Positions 8,146-17,419 of a stretch of DNA of 64,000 nucleotides are shown one piece after another (within the stretch, counting starts at the first letter, position 1; every line of letters starts with the position of its first letter). A program made the translations under genes and the position numbers. The notes under the pieces were generated by a model, which ran no database searches, was not told the DNA's origin, and saw only the letters and a program-made list of their open reading frames with translations. The DNA comes from Streptomyces malaysiensis subsp. samsunensis (lineage in GTDB: Bacteria > Actinomycetota > Actinomycetes > Streptomycetales > Streptomycetaceae), in assembly GCF_024519315.1 (NCBI RefSeq), contig NZ_JANIIC010000060.1:1-64000 (forward strand), in the 5' to 3' direction.

Positions 8146-9186
8146 TCACGCCTTCACCAGCCCATCCGCTCCCTCCGCACGGCCGCCCAGGGCCAGGTAC
8201 ACATCCTCCAGGCTCGGCGTGGCAAGGGTGAAATCGTCCAGCGCGGCGAAGGCGGGGCCACCGGTCACGGTGGCGATGGCGGCGCGCGCGTCGTCCGGCG
8301 GGAGCCGGAGCGTCCAGCGCCGCCCGGAGCCGCCGCCGGCGGCCCGGCACGCCTCGGCGGCCTTCCGCAGGGCGGCGACCTCGGGCACGTCCAGCGGCGG
8401 CTCGGTGCGCCACACCAGCTCCAGCCGTACCTCGTCGGCGACCAGCGCCTTGAGCCCGGCGGGCGTGTCGCAGGCGATGACCCGGCCGCGGTCCAGCACC
8501 GCGACCCGGTCCAGGACCGTCTCCGCCTCGATCACATTGTGGGTGACCAGCACCACCGTCACCCCGCGCTCGGCCCGCCGCCGGTCCACGGCGGCCCACA
8601 CGGCGCGCCGGGCCACGGGGTCCATCCCGCTGGTGGGCTCGTCGAGCACCAGCAGCGGCCGCTCCCCGACCAGCGCGGCGGCGACGCAGGCCAGCCGCCG
8701 CTGGCCGCCGGAGAGCTTCTTCAGCGGGCGCCCGGCGACCTCCCCGAGCCCCAGCTCCTCGATCACCGCGTCCCGCGCGGCGCGGGCCGGGCGGGTCTCC
8801 AGACCGCGCAGCCGCGCGGTGGTCTCGGCGGCGAGGGAGACGGTCAGCTCGTCCAGCGCGGTCGAGTCCTGGCCGAGATAGCCCAGCAGACGGGCGGCGC
8901 GCTCGGGGTGGCGTACGAGATCGTGGCCCAGCACCCGCACCCTGCCCTCGTCGGGCCGGAGCAGGCCGGTGAGCTGCCGTACGAGGGTGGATTTGCCCGC
9001 GCCGTTGGGCCCGAGCAGCCCGAAGACCTCACCGCGCACCACATCGAGGTCGATGCCGTCGCTGGCCCGGACTGCGGGCGTGGCGGGCGCGCCGCGCCGG
9101 CCGCGCGCCGCGGGATAGGTCTTGACCAGGCCGCGCACGGTGCACACCACATCGCCACTCGTCGCCTGTTTCGCGCCCGTCCTCAC
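8146..9186 (-). CDS. ABC exporter ATP-binding protein
   Basis: The 346-residue ATPase has all the canonical motifs: Walker A GPNGAGKS at residues 59-66, signature LSGGQRR, Walker B PLLVLDEPTSGMD and the H-loop VLVTHN. The C-terminal extension after the ATPase core is the DrrA/CcmA-type tail common in ABC-2 exporters. It begins with GTG at 9186 and is followed after 77 bases by its permease, with which it presumably forms a two-gene exporter. The substrate is unknown. Confidence 0.94.
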   Translation of the reverse strand: MRTGAKQATSGDVVCTVRGLVKTYPAARGRRGAPATPAVRASDGIDLDVVRGEVFGLLGPNGAGKSTLVRQLTGLLRPDEGRVRVLGHDLVRHPERAARLLGYLGQDSTALDELTVSLAAETTARLRGLETRPARAARDAVIEELGLGEVAGRPLKKLSGGQRRLACVAAALVGERPLLVLDEPTSGMDPVARRAVWAAVDRRRAERGVTVVLVTHNVIEAETVLDRVAVLDRGRVIACDTPAGLKALVADEVRLELVWRTEPPLDVPEVAALRKAAEACRAAGGGSGRRWTLRLPPDDARAAIATVTGGPAFAALDDFTLATPSLEDVYLALGGRAEGADGLVKA

Positions 9187-9381
9187 GAGCTATGAGGGTA
9201 CGCGCCCAAACACCCGCTCCCGTCCTCGGGTCCCTCCGGGCACGGTTCGCCGGGCGGAGCCGGACTACGACTTTCGGGGCGTCCGTCGGGCCACGCGGCG
9301 GAGCCGCATACCGATGCTTCCCCCTCCCCGCCCCTTCCCGTTACCAGGGGCTCCGCCCCTGGACCCCGAGCCCCGAGGCTG

Positions 9382-9477
9382 ATCCCCGCCACGCGGCGGA
9401 GCCGCGTACCGACACCGCGGGAAAGGGCTACGAGAAGGGGCGAGAGCCCCGGACCGGAGGCAGAGACGACAGCGCCG
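9382..9477 (+). repeat. 96-bp direct repeat, copy A
   Basis: This 96-bp stretch, starting ATCCCCGCCACGCGG and ending GACAGCGCCG, is repeated at 9735-9830 with about five mismatches. It borders the left end of the 26-bp array. Confidence 0.85.
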
Positions 9478-9734
9478 GATCCGGGGGCTGGGGCCAAGCC
9501 CCGGCTTCCGGGGCCTGAGGCAGAGCCCCGGTTCCGAGGTCTGGGGCGAAGCCCCGAGTTCGGAGCCTGGGACAGAGCCCCGGTTCCGGGATCTGAGGCA
9601 GAACCCCGGATCCGGGGATCCGGGATAAAGCCCCGGATTCCGGGGTCCGGGGCGAAGCCCCAAGTCCGGGGCCCGAGACAGAACCCCGGCTTCCGGAATC
9701 CGGGACAAAGCCCCAGGTCGGGGGCCCGAGCCGA

Positions 9735-9830
9735 ATCCCCGCCACGCGGCGGAGCCGCATACCAACACCGCGGGAAAGGGCCACGGGAAGGGGCGAGAGC
9801 CCCGGACCGGAGGCAGAGACGACAGCGCCG
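9735..9830 (+). repeat. 96-bp direct repeat, copy B
   Basis: Second copy of the 96-bp repeat, 353 bp downstream of the first. It splits the 26-bp array into a block of about 10 units and a block of about 15 units. This suggests that a segment of repeat plus array was duplicated as one. Confidence 0.85.
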
Positions 9831-10284
9831 CTTCCGGGGCCTGAAGCGAAGCCCCGGGTCTGGGGGAGAGCCCCGGTTCAGGGATCTGGGGCAGACCCCC
9901 GGTTCCGGGGTCCGGGGCGAAGCCCCAAGTCCGGGGCCCGAGACAGAACCCCGGTTCGGGGGTCTGGGGCAGAGCCCCAGGTTCGGAGCCCGAGACAGAA
10001 CCCCGGCTTCCGGAATCCGGGACAAAGCCCCAGGCCCGGGGCCCGAGACAGAACCCCGGTTCGGGGGTCTGGAGCAGAACCCTGGGTTCGGGGGTCCGGG
10101 GCGAAGCCCCAGGCCCGGGGCCCGAGACAGAACCCCGGTTCGGGGGTCTGGGGCAGAGCCCCAGGTCCGGGGCCCGGGGCGGAGCCCCAAGTTTCGGGGG
10201 CCGGGGCGGAGTCCCGGGTTCGGGGAGGGGCGGGGAGGGGAGGGGAGCAGTGCGCCGCAGGCGGCGAGGCCCGTCGGGCTCCCG

Positions 10285-11595
10285 CTACCCGCCCGGCTGG
10301 GCGTGCTCCGCCGCCGACCGCAGGTCGATCTCGCGCCAGAAGCCCGCCCGGATCGCATAGCGGTCGTGCTCGTCGATCTGGTCGTCCTTGTGGGCTAGCA
10401 GCCCGAAGCGCGCCGCGTAGCGGAGCAGTTCACCGTCGATGCGGTGCGGGATACGGGGGTATTCCGTGGAGAGCTGCTGGAGGTGGGCCGGATCGGCGAG
10501 CCGGTCGGTCCAGCGGCGCGCGAAGACCTGGCCGACCTCGAACGGGTCGCCGCTGACGGCGGTGATGTCCTCCTCGCGGTCGGCCCAGCGCTGCTCGGCG
10601 CTGGTGAGCTGGGCCAGCATGGGGAGGTTGGCGGTCTCCGGCGGCTCCCCCACCCCGGCGCCGGGGCCCCGGTCGATCCAGCCCTTGTCGGAGGACCACC
10701 GCAGGGTGGCCCCGGCGCCCTGCTGCCGCTCCGCCTGGCCGCCGGGCCCGGCCGGGCCGCGGCCCAGGTCGGCGAGGTCCTTGGGGGTCGGCACGCCCTT
10801 ACCGGCGCCGCCCGCCACGGCATCCGTGCCCGCCCGGGGGTCCGGGGCGGCGGGACGGCCGGGGGCGGCGGCCGGGCCGGTCACCTCGGCGCCGGGCCGG
10901 GAGGCGCCGTTGCGGCCGGGGGCCGCCTCCGCGGCGCCGGGCGCCGCGGCAGCGGCGGCAGCGGCGGCCGTCTCCGGCAGCGGGGCGGAGAGAATGGCCG
11001 CGATCTCCGGGCGCGGCTCGGAGACGGGCGCACAGGGCCCGGGAAGCTCCTTGGCGCGCACCGCCCGGGTGATCCAGGCGCGGTCGAGGACGCGCCGCTC
11101 ATCGGCCTCGGCGACGAGGTCCTCGGACTGGTTGTAGTCGCCGTCGGCGGCCTGGACGGCCCAGAGGTGGACGGCGACGCCGTGCTCCTTGGCCGACATC
11201 AGCCCGGGCAGCAGATCGCCGTCGCCGGTGACGAGAACGATGTCGGAGCAGGCGCGGTTGCGGGCGAGCTCGGTGAGCTCGGCGTGCATGGCGGCGTCCA
11301 CGCCCTTCTGGGCCCAGCGGCCGTCACTGCGGGTGAGTGCACCGAGTCGCACGGTCACCCGCGGCATCACACGCAGCCGCCGGTGCTCGGGCTGGGGTAC
11401 GCGGTCGGGGGCGCCGTCGAACCAGTAGATGCGCAGCAGCGGGCGCTCGGTCTCGGCCTCGGCCCGCTCCCGCAGCCCCTGGATGAGGGTCGCGTGGTCG
11501 ACGGAGATACGCGACCGGGCAGGCTCCCCGGCCAGCAGGCTCGCGGCGGCGCCCAGCAGATACCCGGCGTCCACCAGGACGACGCAGCGGTCCAC
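10285..11595 (-). CDS. NYN-domain (PIN-like) predicted ribonuclease
   Basis: The 436-residue protein has an N-terminal NYN domain (residues 1-170). The conserved aspartates are in VVLVDAGYLLG, KGVDAAMHAEL and DIVLVTGDGDLLPG, the usual metal-binding triad of NYN/PIN nucleases. A long alanine, glycine and proline-rich linker (about 240-345) leads to a conserved C-terminal domain (about 355-430) of unknown role. I chose GTG 11593-11595 because it is preceded by AAGAGGG and begins directly with the domain. The role is likely RNA cleavage or processing, but no substrate can be named. The 26-bp repeat array lies directly downstream. Confidence 0.86.
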   Translation of the reverse strand: MDRCVVLVDAGYLLGAAASLLAGEPARSRISVDHATLIQGLRERAEAETERPLLRIYWFDGAPDRVPQPEHRRLRVMPRVTVRLGALTRSDGRWAQKGVDAAMHAELTELARNRACSDIVLVTGDGDLLPGLMSAKEHGVAVHLWAVQAADGDYNQSEDLVAEADERRVLDRAWITRAVRAKELPGPCAPVSEPRPEIAAILSAPLPETAAAAAAAAAPGAAEAAPGRNGASRPGAEVTGPAAAPGRPAAPDPRAGTDAVAGGAGKGVPTPKDLADLGRGPAGPGGQAERQQGAGATLRWSSDKGWIDRGPGAGVGEPPETANLPMLAQLTSAEQRWADREEDITAVSGDPFEVGQVFARRWTDRLADPAHLQQLSTEYPRIPHRIDGELLRYAARFGLLAHKDDQIDEHDRYAIRAGFWREIDLRSAAEHAQPGG

Positions 11596-11810
11596 GTTCC
11601 ACCCTCTTTCCTGACGGTCCAGTCCTCGGTCGCCCCCGCACACAGCCGTACCCCGGATGTGGTTCTTCGGCTTTCCTTCGAGTCTGCCCGACCGCGCGGG
11701 GGTTATCAGTCCGAACTGGATCACCGGCGTGGCGGATACGGCTTACCCGCCAATACCCTCCTTCTCACTCACCGTAATTGCCCGAAATGCACGGGTTACT
11801 GTGACATGTC

Positions 11811-11822
11811 ACTGTTCTTCCG
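11811..11822. promoter_or_regulatory. 12-bp palindrome upstream of NYN gene and small basic gene
   Basis: GTGACATGTCAC is a perfect palindrome in the divergent promoter region between the NYN gene and the small gene at 11885. It resembles, but does not match in spacing, the CRP-type half-sites GTG/CAC. It is a candidate operator only. Confidence 0.35.
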
Positions 11823-11884
11823 GAGGGGCTTCTCCCCGGAGGGCCCTTCGCCGGGGGGCTGATCCCAACTGGAGGAACACCACC

Positions 11885-12064
11885 ATGGGTAAGAACAAGA
11901 ACCGCGATCGCAAGCAGCAGCAGGACGAGCGGCGTCAGGAGCGCGGCATGGACGGCCGCCCCGCCGACCAGCAGTCCTCGATGGACGCGCAGTCGCAGCC
12001 GATGCGGTCGGAGGACAGCCCCTCGACGAGCCGCAAGCGGCAGAAGAGCTTCGGCCACAACTGA
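11885..12064 (+). CDS. Small basic hydrophilic protein
   Basis: A 59-residue protein starts at ATG 11885, preceded by GGAGGA at a spacing of about eight bases, and ends just before a strong terminator. The sequence opens with MGKNKNRDRKQQQDERRQ and is rich in lysine, arginine, glutamine, serine and aspartate, with no hydrophobic core, so it is probably disordered. The function is unknown; the start, ribosome-binding site and terminator make it a convincing gene despite its size. Confidence 0.8.
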   Translation: MGKNKNRDRKQQQDERRQERGMDGRPADQQSSMDAQSQPMRSEDSPSTSRKRQKSFGHN

Positions 12065-12135
12065 CGCGCCGCGCACCGGCGCCGGGCCACCGCGGCGGCA
12101 GGCCGCGTGAGTGGCGGACCGTGTGAAGTGGCCCC

Positions 12136-12164
12136 AGGGGCGCGCCCGATGCGGGCGCGCCCCT
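12136..12164. terminator. Bidirectional terminator hairpin
   Basis: Perfect 13-bp arms (AGGGGCGCGCCCG and complement) around a three-base loop, between the convergent small gene and dnaE. Confidence 0.8.
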
Positions 12165-12223
12165 TGTGCGTTCTCGTCAGGGCCGGGTCGGCGGGGCCGG
12201 GCGGTCCCCGGCCGGCCAGGACC

Positions 12224-15200
12224 TCACCCGGCCAGGCAGGACGCCCCCAACAGCACCTTGAGATCACCGAAGAGCGCCGGGTCGGCGGTGACGCGGTGCC
12301 GGTCGAGCCGGAGCACGGTGGTCTTCCGCGCCCCCTGGAGCTTGATCCGCACCTCGGTGGAGCCACGGTGGTGGGTGAGCACCTCGCTGAGCTTCTCGAC
12401 CAGCGGCGGGGTGACCTTGACCGTGGGAATGGTGATCGTCACGGGCGCGTCGGCACCCGCCTCGGACAGATCGGGGACCATCAGCTCCATGGCGACCAGC
12501 CGGGGCACGTCCTCGCGCTTGTCCAGCCGGCCCTTGACGAAGACGACCACGTCCTCGATCAGCTGGGTGGAGACCAGCTGATAGGTGGCCGGGAAGAACA
12601 TGCACTCGATGGAGCCGGCCAGGTCCTCCACGGTGGCGATGGCCCAGGCGTTGCCCTGTTTGGTCATCTTGCGCTGGAGGCCGGAGATGATGCCGCCGAT
12701 GGTGACGATCGCGCCGTCCGCGTGTTCACCCCCGGTGAGCGCGGAGATCGCGGCATCCGCCTTCTCGTTCAGCACATGTTCGATGCCGAACAGCGGATGG
12801 TCGGAGACATACAGGCCCAGCATCTCCCGCTCCTGGGCCAGCAGATAGGTCTTCTCCCATTCGACGTCCGAGAACTCGACGTCGAGGCCGAAGCCCGGCC
12901 CGTCGCCGTCACCGCCGTCACCGCCCATGCCGCCGAAGAGGTCGAACTGCCCCTCGGCCTCCTTGCGCTTGACCGCGACCACATTGTCGATCAGCGCCTC
13001 GTAGTGCGCCGTGAGCCCCTTACGGGTGTGGCCCATCTCGTCGAAGGCGCCCGCCTTGATCAGCGATTCGGTGGTGCGCTTGTTGCAGACGACCGCCTCG
13101 ACCTTGTCCAGGTAGTCCGGGAACGAGCCGTACTTCCCCTTGGCCTTACGGCCCCGGATGATCGCCTCCACCACGTTCTGACCGACGTTCCGGACCGCCG
13201 TGAGACCGAAGAGGATCACATCATCGCCCTGGGCGGTGAAGTTGGCCTCGGACTCATTGACGTTCGGCGGCAGCACCTTGATGCCCATGCGGCGGCATTC
13301 GTTCAGATAGACCGCCGACTTGTCCTTGTCGTCACGGACCGAGGTGAGCAGCGCCGCCATGTACTCGGCGGGGTAGTTGGCCTTGAGGTACGCGGTCCAG
13401 TAGGTGACCAGGCCGTACGCGGAGGAGTGCGCCTTGTTGAACGCGTATCCGGCGAACGGGACCAGGACGTCCCACACCGCCTGGATGGCCTCGTCGGAGT
13501 ACCCCTTGTCGCGGGCGCCCTTCTGGAAGTTGACGAACTCCTTCTCCAGCACCTCGGGCTTCTTCTTGCCCATGGCGCGGCGCAGCAGGTCGGCCTGGCC
13601 CAGCGAATAGCCGGCGAGCACCTGGGCGGCCTTCTGCACCTGCTCCTGGTACACGATGAGGCCGTAGGTGATGCCGAGGACCTCCTTGAGCGGCTCCTCC
13701 AGCTCGGGGTGGATCGGGGTGATCTCCTGCTGCCCGTTCTTCCGCAGCGCGTAGTTGATATGCGAGTTCATGCCCATCGGGCCCGGCCGGTAGAGGGCCG
13801 AGACGGCGGAAATGTCCTCGAAGTTGTCGGGCTTCATCATGCGCAGCAGGGAGCGCATGGGGCCGCCGTCGAACTGGAAGACGCCGAGGGTGTCACCGCG
13901 GCAGAGCAGTTCGAAGGTCTTGGGGTCGTCCAGGGACAGATCGAGCATCTTCAGATCGATGCCCTTGTTGGCGCGCACCATCTTGACGGCGTCATCCATG
14001 ATGGTGAGGTTGCGCAGGCCCAGGAAGTCCATCTTCAGCAGGCCGAGCGACTCACAGGTGGGGTAGTCCCACTGGGTCACGACCTGGCCGTCGTTCTTCG
14101 GCGAGAAGACCGGCACATGGTCGGTCACCGTCTCGCTCGACATGATCACACCCGCGGCGTGCACACCCATCTGGCGCACCAGGCCCTCGATACCGCGCGC
14201 GGTGTCGATGACCTTCTTCACATCCGGCTCGTTCTCATACATCCCGCGCACCTCGCCCGCCTCGCTGTAGCGGGGGTGCTTCTCATCGGTGATACCGGAG
14301 AGCGGGATGCCCTTGCCGAGGACGTCGGCGGGCATGGCCTTGGTGATGCGGTCGCCCATCGCGTACGGATAGCCGAGCACCCGGGCCGAGTCCTTGATGG
14401 CGTTCTTGGCCTTGATGGTGCCGTAGGTGCCGATCTGGGCGACCTTGTCGTGGCCGTATTTCTCGGTGACGTACCGGATGACCTCGCCGCGCCTACGCTC
14501 GTCGAAGTCGATGTCGACATCCGGCATGGACACGCGCTCGGGGTTGAGGAACCGCTCGAAGATCAGCCCGTGCTCGACCGGGTCGAGGTCGGTGATGCCC
14601 ATGGCGTACGAGACGATCGAACCGGCCGCGGAGCCCCGGCCGGGGCCGACCGCGATGCCGTTGTTCTTGGCCCACATGATGAAGTCGGCGACCACGAGGA
14701 AGTACCCCGGGAACCCCATCTGGATGATGACGTCCATCTCGTACTCGGCCAGGCTCTGACGGTCCTCGGGGACGCCGCCGGGGAAGCGGCGGGCCATCCC
14801 CTTCTTGACCTCCTCCTGGAACCAGGTGACCTCGGTGTACCCCTCGGGGACGTCGAACCGCGGCATCAGGTCGCGCTTGTCGAACCACCCGGTGTTGTCG
14901 ATCTGCTCGGCGACCAGGAGCGTGTTGCGGCAGCCCTCCTGCCAGGCGTCCGAGGAGTCGATGGCGTACATCTCGTCGGTGGACTTCAGGTAGTAGCCGG
15001 TGCCGTCGAAGCGGAAGCGGTCCGGGTCGGAGAGGTTCTTGCCGGTCTGGACGCACAGCAGCGCGTCATGCGCCTCGGACTCGCGGGCGTAGGTGTAGTG
15101 CGAGTCGTTGGTCACCAGCGGCGGGATGTCCAGCTTCTTGCCGATCTCCAGCAGCCCGTCCCGGACCCGGCGCTCGATCTCGATGCCATGGTCCATCAGC

Positions 15201-15769
15201 TCCAGGAAGTACCGGTCCTTGCCGAAGATGTCCTGGTACTCGGAGGCGGCCTTGAGGGCCTCGTCGAACTGGCCCAGCCGCAGCCGGGTCTGCAACTCGC
15301 CCGAGGGGCAGCCGGTGGAGGCGATCAGGCCCTCGGACCACTGGGCGATGGTCTCCTTGTCCATCCGCGGCCACTTGACGAAATAGCCCTCCATGTAGGC
15401 GTCCGAGGAGAGCCGGAAGAGGTTGTGCAGACCGGTCTTGTTCGACGCCCAGATGGTCTTGTGGGTGTAACCACCGGAACCGGAGACGTCATCGCGCTTC
15501 TGGTGCGGCTGCCCCCACTGGACACGCCGCTTGTAGCGCCGCGACTCGGGCGCCACATACGCCTCGATCCCGATGATCGGGGTGATCCCGGCGCCCGTCG
15601 CCTGCTGGTAGAAGTCGTACGCCCCGTGGAGGTTGCCATGGTCGGTCATGGCGATATGGGTCATGCCCATCTCATTGCAGGCGTTGAACATGTCCTTGAG
15701 CCGCGCCGCACCGTCCAGCAGCGAGTACTGGGTGTGGACATGCAGGTGCGTGAAGGGCGGCTTGGTCAC
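12224..15769 (-). CDS. dnaE: DNA polymerase III alpha subunit
   Basis: The 1181-residue replicative polymerase starts at GTG 15767-15769, with GGAGG eleven bases upstream; the frame continues open further upstream but without homology. The order is: PHP domain opening with HLHVHTQYSLLDG and MTDHGNLHG; C-family polymerase core with the catalytic aspartates in PDVDIDFDERRR; LEMGFPGYFLIVAD-like segment; FNKAHSSAYGLVTYWTAYLK; tandem helix-hairpin-helix region; and the OB-fold domain near the C-terminus (IVTIGGIISGLQRKMTKQGNAWA). This is the essential chromosomal DnaE1 type of actinobacteria rather than the ImuC/DnaE2 mutagenic type, which usually sits in an imuA-imuB context that is absent here. 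Confidence 0.97.
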   Translation of the reverse strand: MTKPPFTHLHVHTQYSLLDGAARLKDMFNACNEMGMTHIAMTDHGNLHGAYDFYQQATGAGITPIIGIEAYVAPESRRYKRRVQWGQPHQKRDDVSGSGGYTHKTIWASNKTGLHNLFRLSSDAYMEGYFVKWPRMDKETIAQWSEGLIASTGCPSGELQTRLRLGQFDEALKAASEYQDIFGKDRYFLELMDHGIEIERRVRDGLLEIGKKLDIPPLVTNDSHYTYARESEAHDALLCVQTGKNLSDPDRFRFDGTGYYLKSTDEMYAIDSSDAWQEGCRNTLLVAEQIDNTGWFDKRDLMPRFDVPEGYTEVTWFQEEVKKGMARRFPGGVPEDRQSLAEYEMDVIIQMGFPGYFLVVADFIMWAKNNGIAVGPGRGSAAGSIVSYAMGITDLDPVEHGLIFERFLNPERVSMPDVDIDFDERRRGEVIRYVTEKYGHDKVAQIGTYGTIKAKNAIKDSARVLGYPYAMGDRITKAMPADVLGKGIPLSGITDEKHPRYSEAGEVRGMYENEPDVKKVIDTARGIEGLVRQMGVHAAGVIMSSETVTDHVPVFSPKNDGQVVTQWDYPTCESLGLLKMDFLGLRNLTIMDDAVKMVRANKGIDLKMLDLSLDDPKTFELLCRGDTLGVFQFDGGPMRSLLRMMKPDNFEDISAVSALYRPGPMGMNSHINYALRKNGQQEITPIHPELEEPLKEVLGITYGLIVYQEQVQKAAQVLAGYSLGQADLLRRAMGKKKPEVLEKEFVNFQKGARDKGYSDEAIQAVWDVLVPFAGYAFNKAHSSAYGLVTYWTAYLKANYPAEYMAALLTSVRDDKDKSAVYLNECRRMGIKVLPPNVNESEANFTAQGDDVILFGLTAVRNVGQNVVEAIIRGRKAKGKYGSFPDYLDKVEAVVCNKRTTESLIKAGAFDEMGHTRKGLTAHYEALIDNVVAVKRKEAEGQFDLFGGMGGDGGDGDGPGFGLDVEFSDVEWEKTYLLAQEREMLGLYVSDHPLFGIEHVLNEKADAAISALTGGEHADGAIVTIGGIISGLQRKMTKQGNAWAIATVEDLAGSIECMFFPATYQLVSTQLIEDVVVFVKGRLDKREDVPRLVAMELMVPDLSEAGADAPVTITIPTVKVTPPLVEKLSEVLTHHRGSTEVRIKLQGARKTTVLRLDRHRVTADPALFGDLKVLLGASCLAG

Positions 15770-15983
15770 GGTGGAAGACCTCCGGCGAACAATCGATGAC
15801 GGCAGGGCGAGACAGCTCCGAAGGTTACCCCTCCGCACTGACAAGAGCCGGGCACTCGCGAGTAGCCTCAGGCGTTGATCCCGACGGGTCATCCGGTCCT
15901 CCCGCGCACCCGGCGAGACGGAACATACCCTGTCGTACCTGCCACACCGATCAGTTCCCTCATGCCCCAGGAGGCGTTCCGCG

Positions 15984-17309
15984 ATGTCGACCCAGCAGAC
16001 CCAGGCGGAACAGCGCGGGGAGCACATCCTCGCCGTATTCGACACCGCCTTCGGCGAGCTGCTCGCCGCCGACCCGGCCGCCTTCCGCGTCAAGTTCCGG
16101 AAGATGGCCGCCTCGGCGTTCGCGTTCTACCGCGGCACCGCCTGCCTGTTCTATTCGGATGTGGAGCGGGAGCGCTCCGGCGGGCCGTACCTGGACGACC
16201 GCACCAGCCGGGTGTGGATCCACGGTGACCTCCACGCCGAGAACTTCGGCACCTACATGGACGCCAACGGCCGCCTGATCTTCAATGTCAACGACTTCGA
16301 CGAGGCGTACGTCGGCCCCTTCACCTGGGACCTGAAGCGCTTCGCCGCCTCCGTGGCGCTCATCGGCTACACCAAGGCGCTCAGCGACGAGAAGATCACC
16401 GAGCTGGTGCGGACGTACGCCGGCGCCTACCGCGAGCGCATCCACGCCCTGGCCACCGGCGCCAAGAACGACGAGGTGCCGCCCTTCACCCTGGAGACCG
16501 CGGAGGGTCCGCTGCTGGACGCGCTGCGCGACGCCCGTTCGCTGACCCGCTTCGGGCTGCTCGACTCGATGACCGAGATCCGCGACTTCGAGCGCCGCTT
16601 CACGGCCGGCGGCGGATCCATCGAGCTGGACGCCGCCACCCGCTACAAGGTCCTGGCCGCCTTCGACGGCTATCTGGAGACGCTCCCCGAGTCCAGTCTC
16701 TCGCGCCCGGACTCCTACCGCGTCAAGGACGTCGTGGGCCGCCGGGGCATCGGCATCGGCAGCGCCGGGCTCCCCTCGTACAACATCCTTCTGGAGGGCA
16801 ACAGCGACGCCCTGGAGAACGATGTGGTGATCTACATGAAGCAGGGGCAGACCCCGGCGGTCTCCCGGCACATCACCGATGAGCAGGTGCGGTCGTACTT
16901 CCGCCACGAGGGCCACCGCACGGTGATCTCCCAGCGCGCCCTCCAGGCCCACGCCGACCCGTGGCTGGGCTGGACCGAGCTGGACGGCGCGGGGCAGCTG
17001 GTCGCCGAGGTGTCGCCGTACGCGGTGGACCTCGACTGGTCCGACATCGACGACCCGGTCGAGATCTCGGCGGTCGTGGCCGACCTGGGGCGGGCCACGG
17101 CCACCATGCACGCGGCCGCCGACGACCAGAGCGGCCACTCGCTGGTGCCGTTCTCCACCGAGCGCGCCATCGACGCGGTGATCGCCGCCGACGAGGACGC
17201 CTTCGCCGAGCTCCTGGTGGACTTCGCGCACTCCTACGGTGCCCGCGCCCGAGCCGACCACCAGATCTTCGTGGATCTCTTCCGCAACGGCCGCATCCCC
17301 GGCCTCTGA
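15984..17309 (+). CDS. DUF2252 family protein
   Basis: The 441-residue protein has the kinase-like motifs of the DUF2252 family: FYRGTACLFYSD near residue 45, WIHGDLHAENFGTY near 75 (resembling the catalytic loop HGDxHxxN of phosphotransferases) and FNVNDFDEAYVGPFTWDLKR (resembling the DFD metal site). This suggests a small-molecule kinase fold, but no substrate is established for the family. The start is ATG 15984 after AGGAGG at 15968. It appears monocistronic, divergent from dnaE. Confidence 0.88.
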   Translation: MSTQQTQAEQRGEHILAVFDTAFGELLAADPAAFRVKFRKMAASAFAFYRGTACLFYSDVERERSGGPYLDDRTSRVWIHGDLHAENFGTYMDANGRLIFNVNDFDEAYVGPFTWDLKRFAASVALIGYTKALSDEKITELVRTYAGAYRERIHALATGAKNDEVPPFTLETAEGPLLDALRDARSLTRFGLLDSMTEIRDFERRFTAGGGSIELDAATRYKVLAAFDGYLETLPESSLSRPDSYRVKDVVGRRGIGIGSAGLPSYNILLEGNSDALENDVVIYMKQGQTPAVSRHITDEQVRSYFRHEGHRTVISQRALQAHADPWLGWTELDGAGQLVAEVSPYAVDLDWSDIDDPVEISAVVADLGRATATMHAAADDQSGHSLVPFSTERAIDAVIAADEDAFAELLVDFAHSYGARARADHQIFVDLFRNGRIPGL

Positions 17310-17419
17310 CCGTCCCCCCCAGCCGGGTCGGCCGCCGCCCCGGGGCCCGCCGCAAAGCGGCTCGAGGGCGGTCGGCCGGCCTCGGGGGCCGGTTCCTCAC
17401 ATGGTCCCTACAGACGTTC

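Larger units (their letters stand above)
9187..10284. repeat. Non-coding array of about 25 copies of a 26-bp hairpin unit
   Basis: From about 9480 to 9740 and from 9831 to 10225 the DNA consists of head-to-tail units of 25-28 bp, mostly exactly 26. The boundaries at 9511, 9537, 9563, 9589, 9615, 9643 and 9669 were checked base by base. Each unit holds the mini-hairpin GGGGC-NNN-GCCCC or a decayed copy, followed by a C/G-rich linker such as AAGTCCG. The spacing is not a multiple of three, so the long open frames across it are artefacts. Flanking and interrupting sequence carries the related stem GCGGC-GGA-GCCGC. I see no gene in the interval. Confidence 0.88.

Noticed and set aside
9480..10225. 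Possible CRISPR array
   Set aside because: Units are contiguous and 26 bp long with no distinct spacers, and no cas genes are in the window.
9183..10358. 391-codon minus-strand open frame rich in Gly, Pro, Arg and Leu repeats
   Set aside because: It lies on the 26-bp repeat array. The repeat period is not a multiple of three, other frames are also open, and there is no plausible start context. It is a composition artefact.
12107..15799. 1230-codon plus-strand frame antisense to dnaE
   Set aside because: It is the mirror of the high-GC dnaE codons. The minus-strand DnaE is complete with all motifs, and the antisense product has no recognisable domain.
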